DNA of 37,717 nucleotides from an uncultured Bacteroidota bacterium (GTDB lineage: Bacteria; Bacteroidota; Bacteroidia; Chitinophagales; Chitinophagaceae). The position numbers and the translations under genes are program-made. The stretch lies in NCBI GenBank assembly GCA_903829015.1, contig CAIKOJ010000126.1, positions 1 to 37,717 of the forward strand, given 5' to 3'. Positions 16,958 through 24,396 of the stretch are shown here, one piece after another (position 1 is the first letter of the stretch; the number at the start of each line of letters is the position of its first letter). The notes beneath the pieces were generated by a model. It had not been told where the DNA came from. It searched no databases and was given only the letters and a program-made list of their open reading frames with translations.

Positions 16958-18205
16958 CTAAATAGTTTCTGCAGCCAGCTGCGGTTCTTTTGGCGATTTG
17001 TGTAGCCGGTACAAAAGGTAACTTCCATAAACTACGGTTACAGTATACCAGAGCGCTATCACTTTTGAGGCGTAGATGAATTTATAATGGACTATTGGCA
17101 GGTAACCATCCGGGAAGGAGAAGGCCTTATCCAGACTTAGGAGGTAGGGTACTGATGCCAGTACGAACAGCCGGTAATTTTTTGAAACCACCCCATAAAA
17201 GAAGAAGAATATAATGATGGGGTGGGCGTACCGCTCGTGCATCTGTGTATTGAAATAAAAGAAATACAGGCAAAGCATGCCGGTGGACAGCAGCAGGGTT
17301 TGCCAAGTATATTCGTTAAACGGCAGATTGGCTCTGCGCTGGTGCCAGAGTGTTTTGAACAGTGGTACAAAAACCGCTGCCGCTGCAAGCACGAACATTC
17401 CCAGTCCGATCGTTCTGTAGGAAAACAGGAAATAAGTATCTGTATCATTGATAAAATATGGGTTGCCTGCTGTTATAAGGTACCAGATATTGAAAGCAGA
17501 AATAGAGAGGTTGTGATACAGACCTACAGAGTTGGCAGCAAACCCAAGTAGCCGGTTAACCCCGCCGTTACCCATAAAAGGCAATAAGATAACGAACTGC
17601 AATGCCGCGATAGCCGCAATACCAAGCAACAAAGTTTTAAAATTCCTCACGCTGTACAATAGTACCACCGCCATTATGGGCAGAAATTCTATAGCCTGCT
17701 GCTTGGTGTTGAGTGCTAGCAGATACAGCACCAGTCCAGTAACCGGATAACACGTTGCCGTAACAATGGCCAGAAAAGCGAGGTTGGTATATATGCTGTC
17801 TATCTGCCCCCACACCATTGAGTTAAAAACATAGGCAATATTCAGTATCAGAAACAGATGGGGGATTTTGAAACTCAGTATCTTTTGTCTGAACGCACAC
17901 AGCACCACCAGCGGCAGAAAATCGAAACAGACGAACAGTATCTTGATGTTGTTGATGTTGCGGATAATATCGGCCTCGGTACCCTGCAGCAGATCATATA
18001 GGTACAGTCCGTAGGTGAAAATGGGCAGGTAGTTGATAGGTGATCCCTGCGCATATGCCCCCGATATACCGTGCTGATGGATATACAACGCCCACTGCCG
18101 CCAGAAACCCATATCATAATCCATGTACACCCGTGGCAGGATAAACATGTATAATATAAACAGCAGCAGCAGTTCGATCCGTGTTTTGGTCAGCCCGGTT
18201 TCCAT
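16958..18205 (-). CDS. Polytopic membrane glycosyltransferase, GT-C type
   Basis: 415 residues with roughly ten hydrophobic segments. The first outer loop carries MDYDMGFWRQWA (about 28-39), where the acidic residue is the usual catalytic base or metal site of GT-C enzymes. Further typical motifs are WGQIDS and, near the C-terminus, MHERYAHP, known from mannosyltransferase-like GT-C proteins (PIG-V/DUF2029-like). Such enzymes move a sugar from a polyprenyl-phosphate donor to a glycan, lipid or protein on the outer face of the inner membrane. Donor and acceptor are unknown. A well-formed promoter (18215-18245) lies so close to the ATG that the leader would be under 10 nt. No other glycan gene is adjacent; the GT4-GT2 pair is 4 kb away. 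Confidence 0.8.
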   Translation of the reverse strand: METGLTKTRIELLLLFILYMFILPRVYMDYDMGFWRQWALYIHQHGISGAYAQGSPINYLPIFTYGLYLYDLLQGTEADIIRNINNIKILFVCFDFLPLVVLCAFRQKILSFKIPHLFLILNIAYVFNSMVWGQIDSIYTNLAFLAIVTATCYPVTGLVLYLLALNTKQQAIEFLPIMAVVLLYSVRNFKTLLLGIAAIAALQFVILLPFMGNGGVNRLLGFAANSVGLYHNLSISAFNIWYLITAGNPYFINDTDTYFLFSYRTIGLGMFVLAAAAVFVPLFKTLWHQRRANLPFNEYTWQTLLLSTGMLCLYFFYFNTQMHERYAHPIIIFFFFYGVVSKNYRLFVLASVPYLLSLDKAFSFPDGYLPIVHYKFIYASKVIALWYTVTVVYGSYLLYRLHKSPKEPQLAAETI

Positions 18206-18214
18206 TTGTTGGGG

Positions 18215-18245
18215 TAAAAGTATAGAGTTGAGGGTAGAATGTCAA
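18215..18245 (-). promoter_or_regulatory. Promoter of the GT-C gene
   Basis: On the minus strand, TTG (18243-18245), a 20-nt spacer, then TACTTTTA (18215-18222). The start codon begins 9 bp after the -7 box. The heptad array abuts the TTG side. Confidence 0.6.
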
Positions 18246-18279
18246 AAAAGTAGTTCGTAGCTAGTAGATAGTTATGGGT
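18245..18279. repeat. Tandem heptads upstream of the GT-C gene
   Basis: Plus strand, 7-bp phase: AAAAAGT, AGTTCGT, AGCTAGT, AGATAGT, TATGGGT, with weaker units to about 18293. It is the same design as 10632-10666; AGATAGT occurs in both. Confidence 0.7.
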
Positions 18280-18397
18280 AGGGAATTAGTTAGGCTTTTA
18301 TTAATCGCAGGTTGATACAAAATCACATAACCGAATTATTTTGTAGGAAAGCGAGAAAAATATCATTTGAAAAGATGCTTATATAAAAAGCCTTCCC

Positions 18398-18405
18398 TAC
18401 CTTTA
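18398..18405 (+). promoter_or_regulatory. Possible -7 box of the T9SS protein gene at 18458
   Basis: TACCTTTA, 52 bp before the start. The only TTG upstream (18367-18369) is 28 nt away, outside the normal spacing. Confidence 0.35.
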
Positions 18406-18457
18406 AGAGTAATTTCATTTTTGCTAATCCGACTATATTATTAAAATCTATTATTCT

Positions 18458-20290
18458 ATGAAAAAAACCTTAGGATTGATTCTGGCAGTGATACTGCTGT
18501 GTGTATTTTCAAGTACCAAAGCCCAGACGTATACATCGGGGGGGCTTACCGTAAATGTTATGCCTGGTGCGATGCATGACACAAATCTATGTGCATCTAC
18601 CTGCACACCTACTTACCTCGTTACAGTTGCCAGTTCGTATGTTGGCGATTCAGTGAAGATAGTGGACACAGTAAGTCACACATTAATATTTGTGGCAAGA
18701 AATACCACCGGGACCAGCCCATGGACGTTAGCCGCATCTATAAGTGGGCATATGTATGTAACTATGGTTGCAGATGACATGATATCTGGTGGAGTGGCTG
18801 TGTTTTTCGGACCGGCGATGAAGGTAATTGCAGATACTGATACTATCAATGCTATTCCTAATTTGTATGTACAACCGGTACCTAACCCATGTATTTATGG
18901 GAATGTATCAGGTAAAGCATATTTTGACAATAACAGCAACTGTATTTATGATGCTGGAGATGTGCCGCTCAATGCTTTGAGTGTAAAGAGTTTCGCCACT
19001 TTAGTGAGCCCTAGTGTTTCTATGAATGTCAAGACTGGCTTTACAGACCCCACCGGGGCATATAACCTGAGCATACAAAGGTCGTGGATGACAAATTATA
19101 CAGTAGAGATACCGACACACTATTATTTTATTTTCCCTCCGTCACCGTGTTTTTCAGGGGCTTATTCGTTTACAACGGCGCCAAGAACTGGAGTGGATTT
19201 CCCTATGCAATGCACTGGCAATAACGACGTGGAATGCTGGACTGGTTCGCCTACTGCTGTGCGTTTTGGTACTCCGTTTTACATGGGCCCTTATGTGAGC
19301 AATACCGGTTGTGATACTATATCCGGTGTGCTGAGGTTTGTAAAAGATAGCCGCGTAACTTACGATGCGCTACTGAGTACAAACCCTCCCACTTCCGTTA
19401 GCGGAGATACCCTGATATGGAACTATGTCAATCTGACCAATCTCTCAAGCGGTGCCTATTGGAACAATTTGATCTCGCGTATTCACCTTACGCCCGATAC
19501 CTCGGCGCATGTGGGTGATACGCTGTGTTTCAGGATTTATACTGCAGTGCCTTCCAGCGATCCGGATGCAACCAACAATGACTTTACAGTTTGTCTGCCT
19601 GTTGTGTACTCTTACGATCCGAACTTAAAAGAGGTTAGTCCGAAGGGCACAGGAACACCCGGATTTATACCAGCCAGCACACCGGAACTTACGTACACAC
19701 TGCATTTCCAGAATACTGGTACCGCAACTGCAAATTTCATAAAAGTGGAGGATACGCTTGACAGCCACCTTAATGCAGGCAGCCTGAAGATTCTTGGATC
19801 AAGCCACGTCATGCGCCCTGAATGGCTGGCGCCGGGCGTGGTAAGGTTTAACTTCGACTATATAAACCTGCCCGACAGCACCAGCAATGAGGCTGCCAGT
19901 CACGGTTATGTACGGTTTAGTATCAAGCCAAATGCTGGCCTAACTCCAGGTACCCAGATCAAAAACAAAGGGTACATCTATTTTGATGCAAACCCTCCGG
20001 TGATCACAAATACAGCACTCAATACCATTCAAACATCAACTTTGAATAATTCAGCACTTACAGCCGGAGTTGTGAGTGTTTATCCTAACCCTGCCAGCGA
20101 CGAGATATTTGTCGAGAACCTGGTAAGCGGTAGGGTCGTTATTCGCAGTATTAGTGGAGCAGTTGTAGTTAGTCAGGATGTAACCAGCAGCAAGGCCAGT
20201 ATTGATATCAGCCGACTGGCGGATGGTGTGTATATTCTGCAGACGATCAGCAAAGAAAGTACCACTACAAGGAAGTTCATTAAGCAATAG
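18458..20290 (+). CDS. T9SS-secreted protein with SdrD-like and DUF7619-like domains
   Basis: 610 residues. Signal peptide 1-22 (ending TKA-Q). Residues 145-225 look like an SdrD/Cna-B-type unit: GNVSGKAYFDNNSNC, with the Asp/Asn-rich DNNSN...DAGD stretch suited to calcium binding, and a GAYNLSI end. Residues 386-525 begin YDPNLKEVSP and continue with LTYTLHFQNTGT ... KNKGYIYFDANPPV, the conserved domain that often precedes the T9SS tail (DUF7619/DUF11-like). Residues 538-610 (VYPNPASDEIF ... GVYILQT ... KFIKQ) are a T9SS type A sorting domain. No catalytic motif was found; it is probably a surface or adhesion protein. A perfect terminator follows 23 bp after the stop. Confidence 0.88.
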   Translation: MKKTLGLILAVILLCVFSSTKAQTYTSGGLTVNVMPGAMHDTNLCASTCTPTYLVTVASSYVGDSVKIVDTVSHTLIFVARNTTGTSPWTLAASISGHMYVTMVADDMISGGVAVFFGPAMKVIADTDTINAIPNLYVQPVPNPCIYGNVSGKAYFDNNSNCIYDAGDVPLNALSVKSFATLVSPSVSMNVKTGFTDPTGAYNLSIQRSWMTNYTVEIPTHYYFIFPPSPCFSGAYSFTTAPRTGVDFPMQCTGNNDVECWTGSPTAVRFGTPFYMGPYVSNTGCDTISGVLRFVKDSRVTYDALLSTNPPTSVSGDTLIWNYVNLTNLSSGAYWNNLISRIHLTPDTSAHVGDTLCFRIYTAVPSSDPDATNNDFTVCLPVVYSYDPNLKEVSPKGTGTPGFIPASTPELTYTLHFQNTGTATANFIKVEDTLDSHLNAGSLKILGSSHVMRPEWLAPGVVRFNFDYINLPDSTSNEAASHGYVRFSIKPNAGLTPGTQIKNKGYIYFDANPPVITNTALNTIQTSTLNNSALTAGVVSVYPNPASDEIFVENLVSGRVVIRSISGAVVVSQDVTSSKASIDISRLADGVYILQTISKESTTTRKFIKQ

Positions 20291-20313
20291 TGGTTTCGGA
20301 TATTTAAATTATG

Positions 20314-20344
20314 GCAGGCTCCGGGTTGGAGCCTGCTTTGTTTA
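20314..20344 (+). terminator. Rho-independent terminator of the T9SS protein gene
   Basis: GCAGGCTCC-GGGTT-GGAGCCTGC, a perfect 9-bp GC-rich stem, followed by TTTGTTTAT. Confidence 0.92.
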
Positions 20345-20397
20345 TCGCATGGACTACTCCAAGGTGTGAGCATCCAGCAGTATTGCGTTTGTATACG

Positions 20398-20405
20398 TAC
20401 CTTTG
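20398..20405 (+). promoter_or_regulatory. -7 box of the L,D-transpeptidase gene
   Basis: TACCTTTG, an exact TAnnTTTG, 97 bp before the ATG at 20503. No TTG at the normal spacing. Confidence 0.45.
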
Positions 20406-20502
20406 CTATTAGAAGTTAAATCGTTGCGGTCGATTCGGGGGTAGATTGAATTGATGCCCTGTCTGATATCTGGAAACACAACCTGTGCCGAACAATAGTT
20501 TT

Positions 20503-21816
20503 ATGAATCGATGTATGGATAGAGTTTGGATCAGTGTACTGTTTATCTTTTTTGTCCTTTGTACTAAAAGCTCATTTGCTGAGGATAAGAAGCCACATGG
20601 TTTGTTGTATCCTGAACTGGTCAGTAAGTTTTATGCCGCTCATCAGCAGCTATTCTGGATGGGCCGGTCGGTCGGTGCAGTTGAAATGAGGAGGTTATTG
20701 CTGCAAAGAATTGACAGTGCAGTCTATATAGGTACAGAGAGGACAAGGTATGGTTTTGATAGGTTACAGGGAGCCGATTCACAACACGGGAGTGACAGCA
20801 ATTCGTTGATGAAACTGGATATGCTCTTTACAGATGCGGCCATTGCTTATTGCAAAGATCTGTATCAAGGCTATGGGATCAGTATATGGATGAAGTATGA
20901 TGAATGGTCGGTAAAGTACGCAGACAGGGACAATGATTTTATAATTGGTCACCTGGCTGCGATAAGGTCCGCGGGTGAGTTAGCCGGCTTTTTGCAGGCA
21001 CTTGAGCCGACCAGCGGGGAGTACAGTGCATACAAGACAGAATTAGCTGTTCAGTATCAGAATAACCAAACGGCAAAGGCGAAGCGGGTTGCGACGGCCA
21101 TGAATTTCTATAGGTGGATACATCATTTTAGTTTTGAAAGATACATTGTTGTAAATATACCTTCGGTATCATTAAAGTACTTTAACTATGATTCAGTTGT
21201 GCTGTTTTCAAGGATGATCGTTGGGAAACCATCGACCAGGACACCACGTTTTAATGCTACCTGCAAAGATGTTATTTTATATCCTTACTGGAACGTGCCG
21301 ACCGATATTGCTTTGAAAGAACTAGTGCCCAAATATAAAAGGTCACCCGGTCTGGTGGACAAAGAGAACATGCAGATTCTGGATGCCAAAGGAAATGTGA
21401 TTAGTCCGTATTCTATCGACTGGAGCAAATACAGCAGCAGGTATTTTCCTTACAGACTAAGGCAATCAACTGGTTGTGATAATTCACTCGGGATCATAAA
21501 ATTTGACCTCACATCGCCATTTGGTGTGTACCTGCATGATACTAATACCAGGGGTTTGTTTGAGTCGTTGAAGCGGTTTAGAAGCCATGGTTGTATGCGT
21601 GTGGAAAAGGCAATTCAGTTGGGAAATCTTCTTTTAAACAACAAACTGGATACTGCTTTCCTTCAGGCGTGCATAAAGGGTGAAAAGCCCATAACACTGC
21701 AGCTGGAGAAACCTGTACCGGTATTTGTAGTGTACTTAACGGCGGAAGCAAATGATAGTGGCGTGGTGAGTTATTATGACGACGTTTATCGCTTATTGCC
21801 CATAAGTGAAAATTAA
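20503..21816 (+). CDS. L,D-transpeptidase (YkuD domain), exported
   Basis: The frame opens at GTG 20485, but the ATG at 20503 starts a normal signal peptide (VWISVLFIFFVLCTKSSFA), giving about 437 residues. YkuD enzymes cross-link peptidoglycan stem peptides (3-3 links) or attach proteins to them. The catalytic motif is SHGCMRVEKA with Cys364; the preceding part has YPYWNVPTDIA, YRLRQSTGCDNSLG, IKF-like strands and YLHDTN, as in the WcbB-type long L,D-transpeptidases of Bacteroidota. These proteins also have a helical scaffold domain N-terminal to the active site. At 437 residues it is somewhat shorter than many members and no separate peptidoglycan-binding domain is obvious. Periplasmic. Transcribed alone, apparently. 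Confidence 0.9.
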   Translation: MNRCMDRVWISVLFIFFVLCTKSSFAEDKKPHGLLYPELVSKFYAAHQQLFWMGRSVGAVEMRRLLLQRIDSAVYIGTERTRYGFDRLQGADSQHGSDSNSLMKLDMLFTDAAIAYCKDLYQGYGISIWMKYDEWSVKYADRDNDFIIGHLAAIRSAGELAGFLQALEPTSGEYSAYKTELAVQYQNNQTAKAKRVATAMNFYRWIHHFSFERYIVVNIPSVSLKYFNYDSVVLFSRMIVGKPSTRTPRFNATCKDVILYPYWNVPTDIALKELVPKYKRSPGLVDKENMQILDAKGNVISPYSIDWSKYSSRYFPYRLRQSTGCDNSLGIIKFDLTSPFGVYLHDTNTRGLFESLKRFRSHGCMRVEKAIQLGNLLLNNKLDTAFLQACIKGEKPITLQLEKPVPVFVVYLTAEANDSGVVSYYDDVYRLLPISEN

Positions 21817-21964
21817 TATCAGGATGCCGTTTGATTTCATTGAAAAGCACCGGACACTGATAGAAGTCATAAATTTTTCTTGAGATACTTTTAAACTTTG
21901 ATGTGTTGCCGGTTGAAATTTCTCGAATTGTCGGCTTCAATCTTTTAACTGTTGACTCAATTTT

Positions 21965-22354
21965 ATGAATAATTCAGTGAGGGTTTTTCATTGGCTGCCG
22001 AGGATCATTTGTATTGCGGCGATTTTGTTTGTTAGTATGTTTGCGCTGGACGCATTTGAGGCCGGATTATCGATTTGGCAGCAGATTGGTCATTTTCTGG
22101 TGCATCTGATACCTACGTATATTTTTGTGTTGCTGCTTGCCGTTGCATGGAAATCGGAAAAGGCCGGCGGGATCATTTTTATGATTATTGGTCTGCTGTT
22201 CTGCGTTTTTGTGTTCAACATCAATTACAACAGGAACCACTTTCCGTTCTGGCAGTCTATGCTCATTGTGCTTTCAGTTGCGGTGCCTTTTTTGCTGGTC
22301 GGTGTTCTTTTTCTGGTGAGTTATTTTCAAAAGAAAAAGTACATCAACCGCTAA
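21965..22354 (+). CDS. Small integral membrane protein, four TM segments
   Basis: 129 residues with hydrophobic segments at about 10-30, 42-62, 68-85 and 97-120, ending in a positive tail (FQKKKYINR). The start MNNSVRVFHWLPRI... resembles a family of four-helix membrane proteins of unknown function that is common in Bacteroidota (DUF7670-like, from memory). It converges on the GT2 gene with 6 bp between stop codons, so transcripts of the two may collide. No enzyme motif. A possible -7 box TACTTTTA is at 21886-21893 without a TTG partner. Confidence 0.75.
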   Translation: MNNSVRVFHWLPRIICIAAILFVSMFALDAFEAGLSIWQQIGHFLVHLIPTYIFVLLLAVAWKSEKAGGIIFMIIGLLFCVFVFNINYNRNHFPFWQSMLIVLSVAVPFLLVGVLFLVSYFQKKKYINR

Positions 22355-22360
22355 CCTTCC

Positions 22361-23143
22361 TTATTTAGCTGGTATGAATATTTTCAACAGGTGCTTGCCC
22401 AGGCTGGATAGAATGAGGAAGGGCAGAAGGAAAATGAAGAGCGGGTTGAGACTTACTAATTTCCGGTAGGCGCGCATTTCGCCTTTGCGCATTTTCCATT
22501 TTTTCTCGCTGACGCCACCCTTAGATGTAAAGGGTCTGTAGATTTGTGTGAGCGGAATATTTACAAAATACACGCGGTGTTTGTAGCCTATGCGCAGCCA
22601 AAGGTCGTAATCTTCAGTGTAGCGCATAACGGGATCGAAACGAAAAGCGGGATCGTTGCGGATAACTGCGCAGGAGGTTGCAATGATATTGCCGGGAAGT
22701 AATTTTACAAATGGCAATTTGTACACTACTACGTTTTCGGGCAGGTTTTTATTGAGTATATCTTCTTGTGTATAGGGGTGATAGAACAGATTGATTCCGG
22801 GGTTAGACTCCAGTATCGTTTTGATGAGCATGAGCTTGTGCCGGTGCCACGCATCATCAGCATCCAGGAAGGCGAAATAGTTGCCGGTGGCTGCTTCCAT
22901 GCCGGTATTGCGGGCAATGGATCCACCTGAATTTTCGATCTTCTGAATAACTTTGACGCTAGGATACTTTGAACTGACCAGCGCAAAAGTATCGTCGGTG
23001 CTGGCATCGTCTATTACAATGATTTCGAGGGCGGGGTAGGATTGAGCCAGTACAGAATCCAACGCGCGGGCAATGGTCTGGCCTGCATTGTATGCCGCAA
23101 TGATGACACTGAATTGAATAACTGGTTTATTGTCAGAGTTCAT
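22361..23143 (-). CDS. Glycosyltransferase family 2
   Basis: 260 residues. A GT-A fold enzyme that transfers sugars from nucleotide donors on the cytoplasmic side. The motifs are in order: SVIIAAYNAGQTI near the N-terminus, IIVIDDASTDDT, GGSIARNTGMEAATG, then FLDADDAW carrying the DxD metal site, and a YTEDYDLWLRIG segment (ED acceptor-side motif). The C-terminal hydrophobic stretch (LFIFLLPFLILSSL) suggests membrane association. Its start overlaps the end of the upstream GT4 gene by 11 bp, so the two are co-transcribed and probably translationally coupled, acting on the same glycan. Acceptor unknown. Confidence 0.92.
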   Translation of the reverse strand: MNSDNKPVIQFSVIIAAYNAGQTIARALDSVLAQSYPALEIIVIDDASTDDTFALVSSKYPSVKVIQKIENSGGSIARNTGMEAATGNYFAFLDADDAWHRHKLMLIKTILESNPGINLFYHPYTQEDILNKNLPENVVVYKLPFVKLLPGNIIATSCAVIRNDPAFRFDPVMRYTEDYDLWLRIGYKHRVYFVNIPLTQIYRPFTSKGGVSEKKWKMRKGEMRAYRKLVSLNPLFIFLLPFLILSSLGKHLLKIFIPAK

Positions 23144-24233
23144 TAAAGAGCGTTTTATAAGTGGCCACCAGTTTTTTCTCTTCTTCCTGCCAGCAATATA
23201 CTTCGCGGGCTGCGAGGCAGTTTTGCTGCAGCCGGTTGTAGTATTCGTGGTCGTTGAGCAGTTTATTCAGTGCAGCAGCGATAGCATCGGGAGTAAGATC
23301 TGCGACCAGGCTGGCTATTTCATAGCGGCTGTTGACTACTTCGTATTCAGGGTATTTGTTGCACAACTGGGGAACGCCTGAGTGCATATAATCGAAAAAG
23401 CGATTGGCCAGAGAGAGGCGGTTGCTCAAGCTGGTATCTTCAAACAGGGTTATGCCGATGGTAGCGTTGAGCGTGTATTCGCCAAGCTGTGAGGGTGGTA
23501 TGTAGCCTTTGAAGATCACTTTATCTTCCAACTTGTGTTCTTTTACCAACGCCATAGCCTGCGCGTAAAAATTACCTTCACCGCAAACAATGAGTTTGGC
23601 ATCGACCAGTTTCATGGCCGGTATGAGCTGCTCGAAACACCGGCCCACATTTACCCAGCCCTGGTACAAAATGGTGCGTTCTGGCTTTGCAGGTATTTGT
23701 AACGGTTTAAGGATGGTGGCGTTGCGCACAACTCCGTAATCAACTCCGTATAATTTTTTGAAATGGTCGGCATAGCAATCGCCGATGGTATATCCGGTTT
23801 TGAAGTGGGGTACACAATGGTTGCCGATCCACGACCACATTTTATATACTGATGGGCGGGAGATGACCTCTTTTAGCTCAGTGAAAATTTCGTGGGCATC
23901 GTATACCCGTTTTTTGCCACGCAACAGAGATGCATAGTACACCGGCAGAATGGTGTCGAGGTCTATAGCACAGAGCACATCCGCTTTACGGAACAAAAGG
24001 AAGAAGAACAGGTTGAACCAGTAGTGTGCATACATTAGTTTACCCTGCTCCACCATTATCGGCAGGCGCACCTGCTTAAAGGGTCGCTCTGACAGTGGCA
24101 AGCTTTTTTTGCGTTTAAAACCGACAAGAGTAACATCGTAACCCGCATTCGACAACGAAGTGCAGATACGGATCATGCGCTGGTCGTAGTTGAGTTCGTT
24201 GGTAACGGTGCAAACGATTTTTTTGGCGGTCAT
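23133..24233 (-). CDS. Glycosyltransferase family 4-like
   Basis: 366 residues, a GT-B type transferase. The N-terminal domain starts KIVCTVTNELNYDQRMIRI and has the ADVLCAIDLDTILP and YDAHEIFTE segments typical of this subgroup. The C-terminal domain has TILYQGWVNVGRCFEQLIPAM, KVIFKGYIPPSQL and the SLANRFFDYMHSGVPQL segment that holds the nucleotide-sugar site (E replaced by an Asn/Asp context, as in many Bacteroidota members). It is the first gene of a two-gene operon with GT2. Its promoter TTG-N23-TATCTTTA (24243-24276) lies only about 10 bp before the start, in the divergent region shared with the giant gene. Confidence 0.88.
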   Translation of the reverse strand: MTAKKIVCTVTNELNYDQRMIRICTSLSNAGYDVTLVGFKRKKSLPLSERPFKQVRLPIMVEQGKLMYAHYWFNLFFFLLFRKADVLCAIDLDTILPVYYASLLRGKKRVYDAHEIFTELKEVISRPSVYKMWSWIGNHCVPHFKTGYTIGDCYADHFKKLYGVDYGVVRNATILKPLQIPAKPERTILYQGWVNVGRCFEQLIPAMKLVDAKLIVCGEGNFYAQAMALVKEHKLEDKVIFKGYIPPSQLGEYTLNATIGITLFEDTSLSNRLSLANRFFDYMHSGVPQLCNKYPEYEVVNSRYEIASLVADLTPDAIAAALNKLLNDHEYYNRLQQNCLAAREVYCWQEEEKKLVATYKTLFNEL

Positions 24234-24242
24234 TACAGGCTG

Positions 24243-24276
24243 TAAAGATATATTGATAATCAGGTATAATCCACAA
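24243..24276 (-). promoter_or_regulatory. Promoter of the GT4-GT2 operon
   Basis: On the minus strand, TTG (24274-24276), a 23-nt spacer, then TATCTTTA (24243-24250). The start codon is 9 bp further on. Confidence 0.5.
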
Positions 24277-24283
24277 TGTGTGG
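24271..24283. promoter_or_regulatory. Palindrome CCACA-ATG-TGTGG in the divergent promoter region
   Basis: A perfect 5-bp inverted repeat with a 3-bp centre. It covers the TTG element of the GT4 promoter and lies about 50 bp from the -7 box of the giant gene. A possible operator, or simply a chance hairpin. Confidence 0.35.
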
Positions 24284-24329
24284 TTAAAAAAAGCAGGGTT
24301 GCATGAAAGATATAATCAATAAAAATGAT

Positions 24330-24337
24330 TACCTTTA
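24330..24337 (+). promoter_or_regulatory. Possible -7 box of the giant repeat protein gene
   Basis: TACCTTTA. If used, transcription begins near 24343, after the ATG at 24325, which argues for the later ATG at 24397 as the real start. The TTG upstream is 28 nt away, too far for the normal pattern. Confidence 0.4.
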
Positions 24338-24396
24338 TAGGTATAGTATTAAAACTAATTTCTATGAAACCCTCTCTAACTAATTTTTCATCGAAT

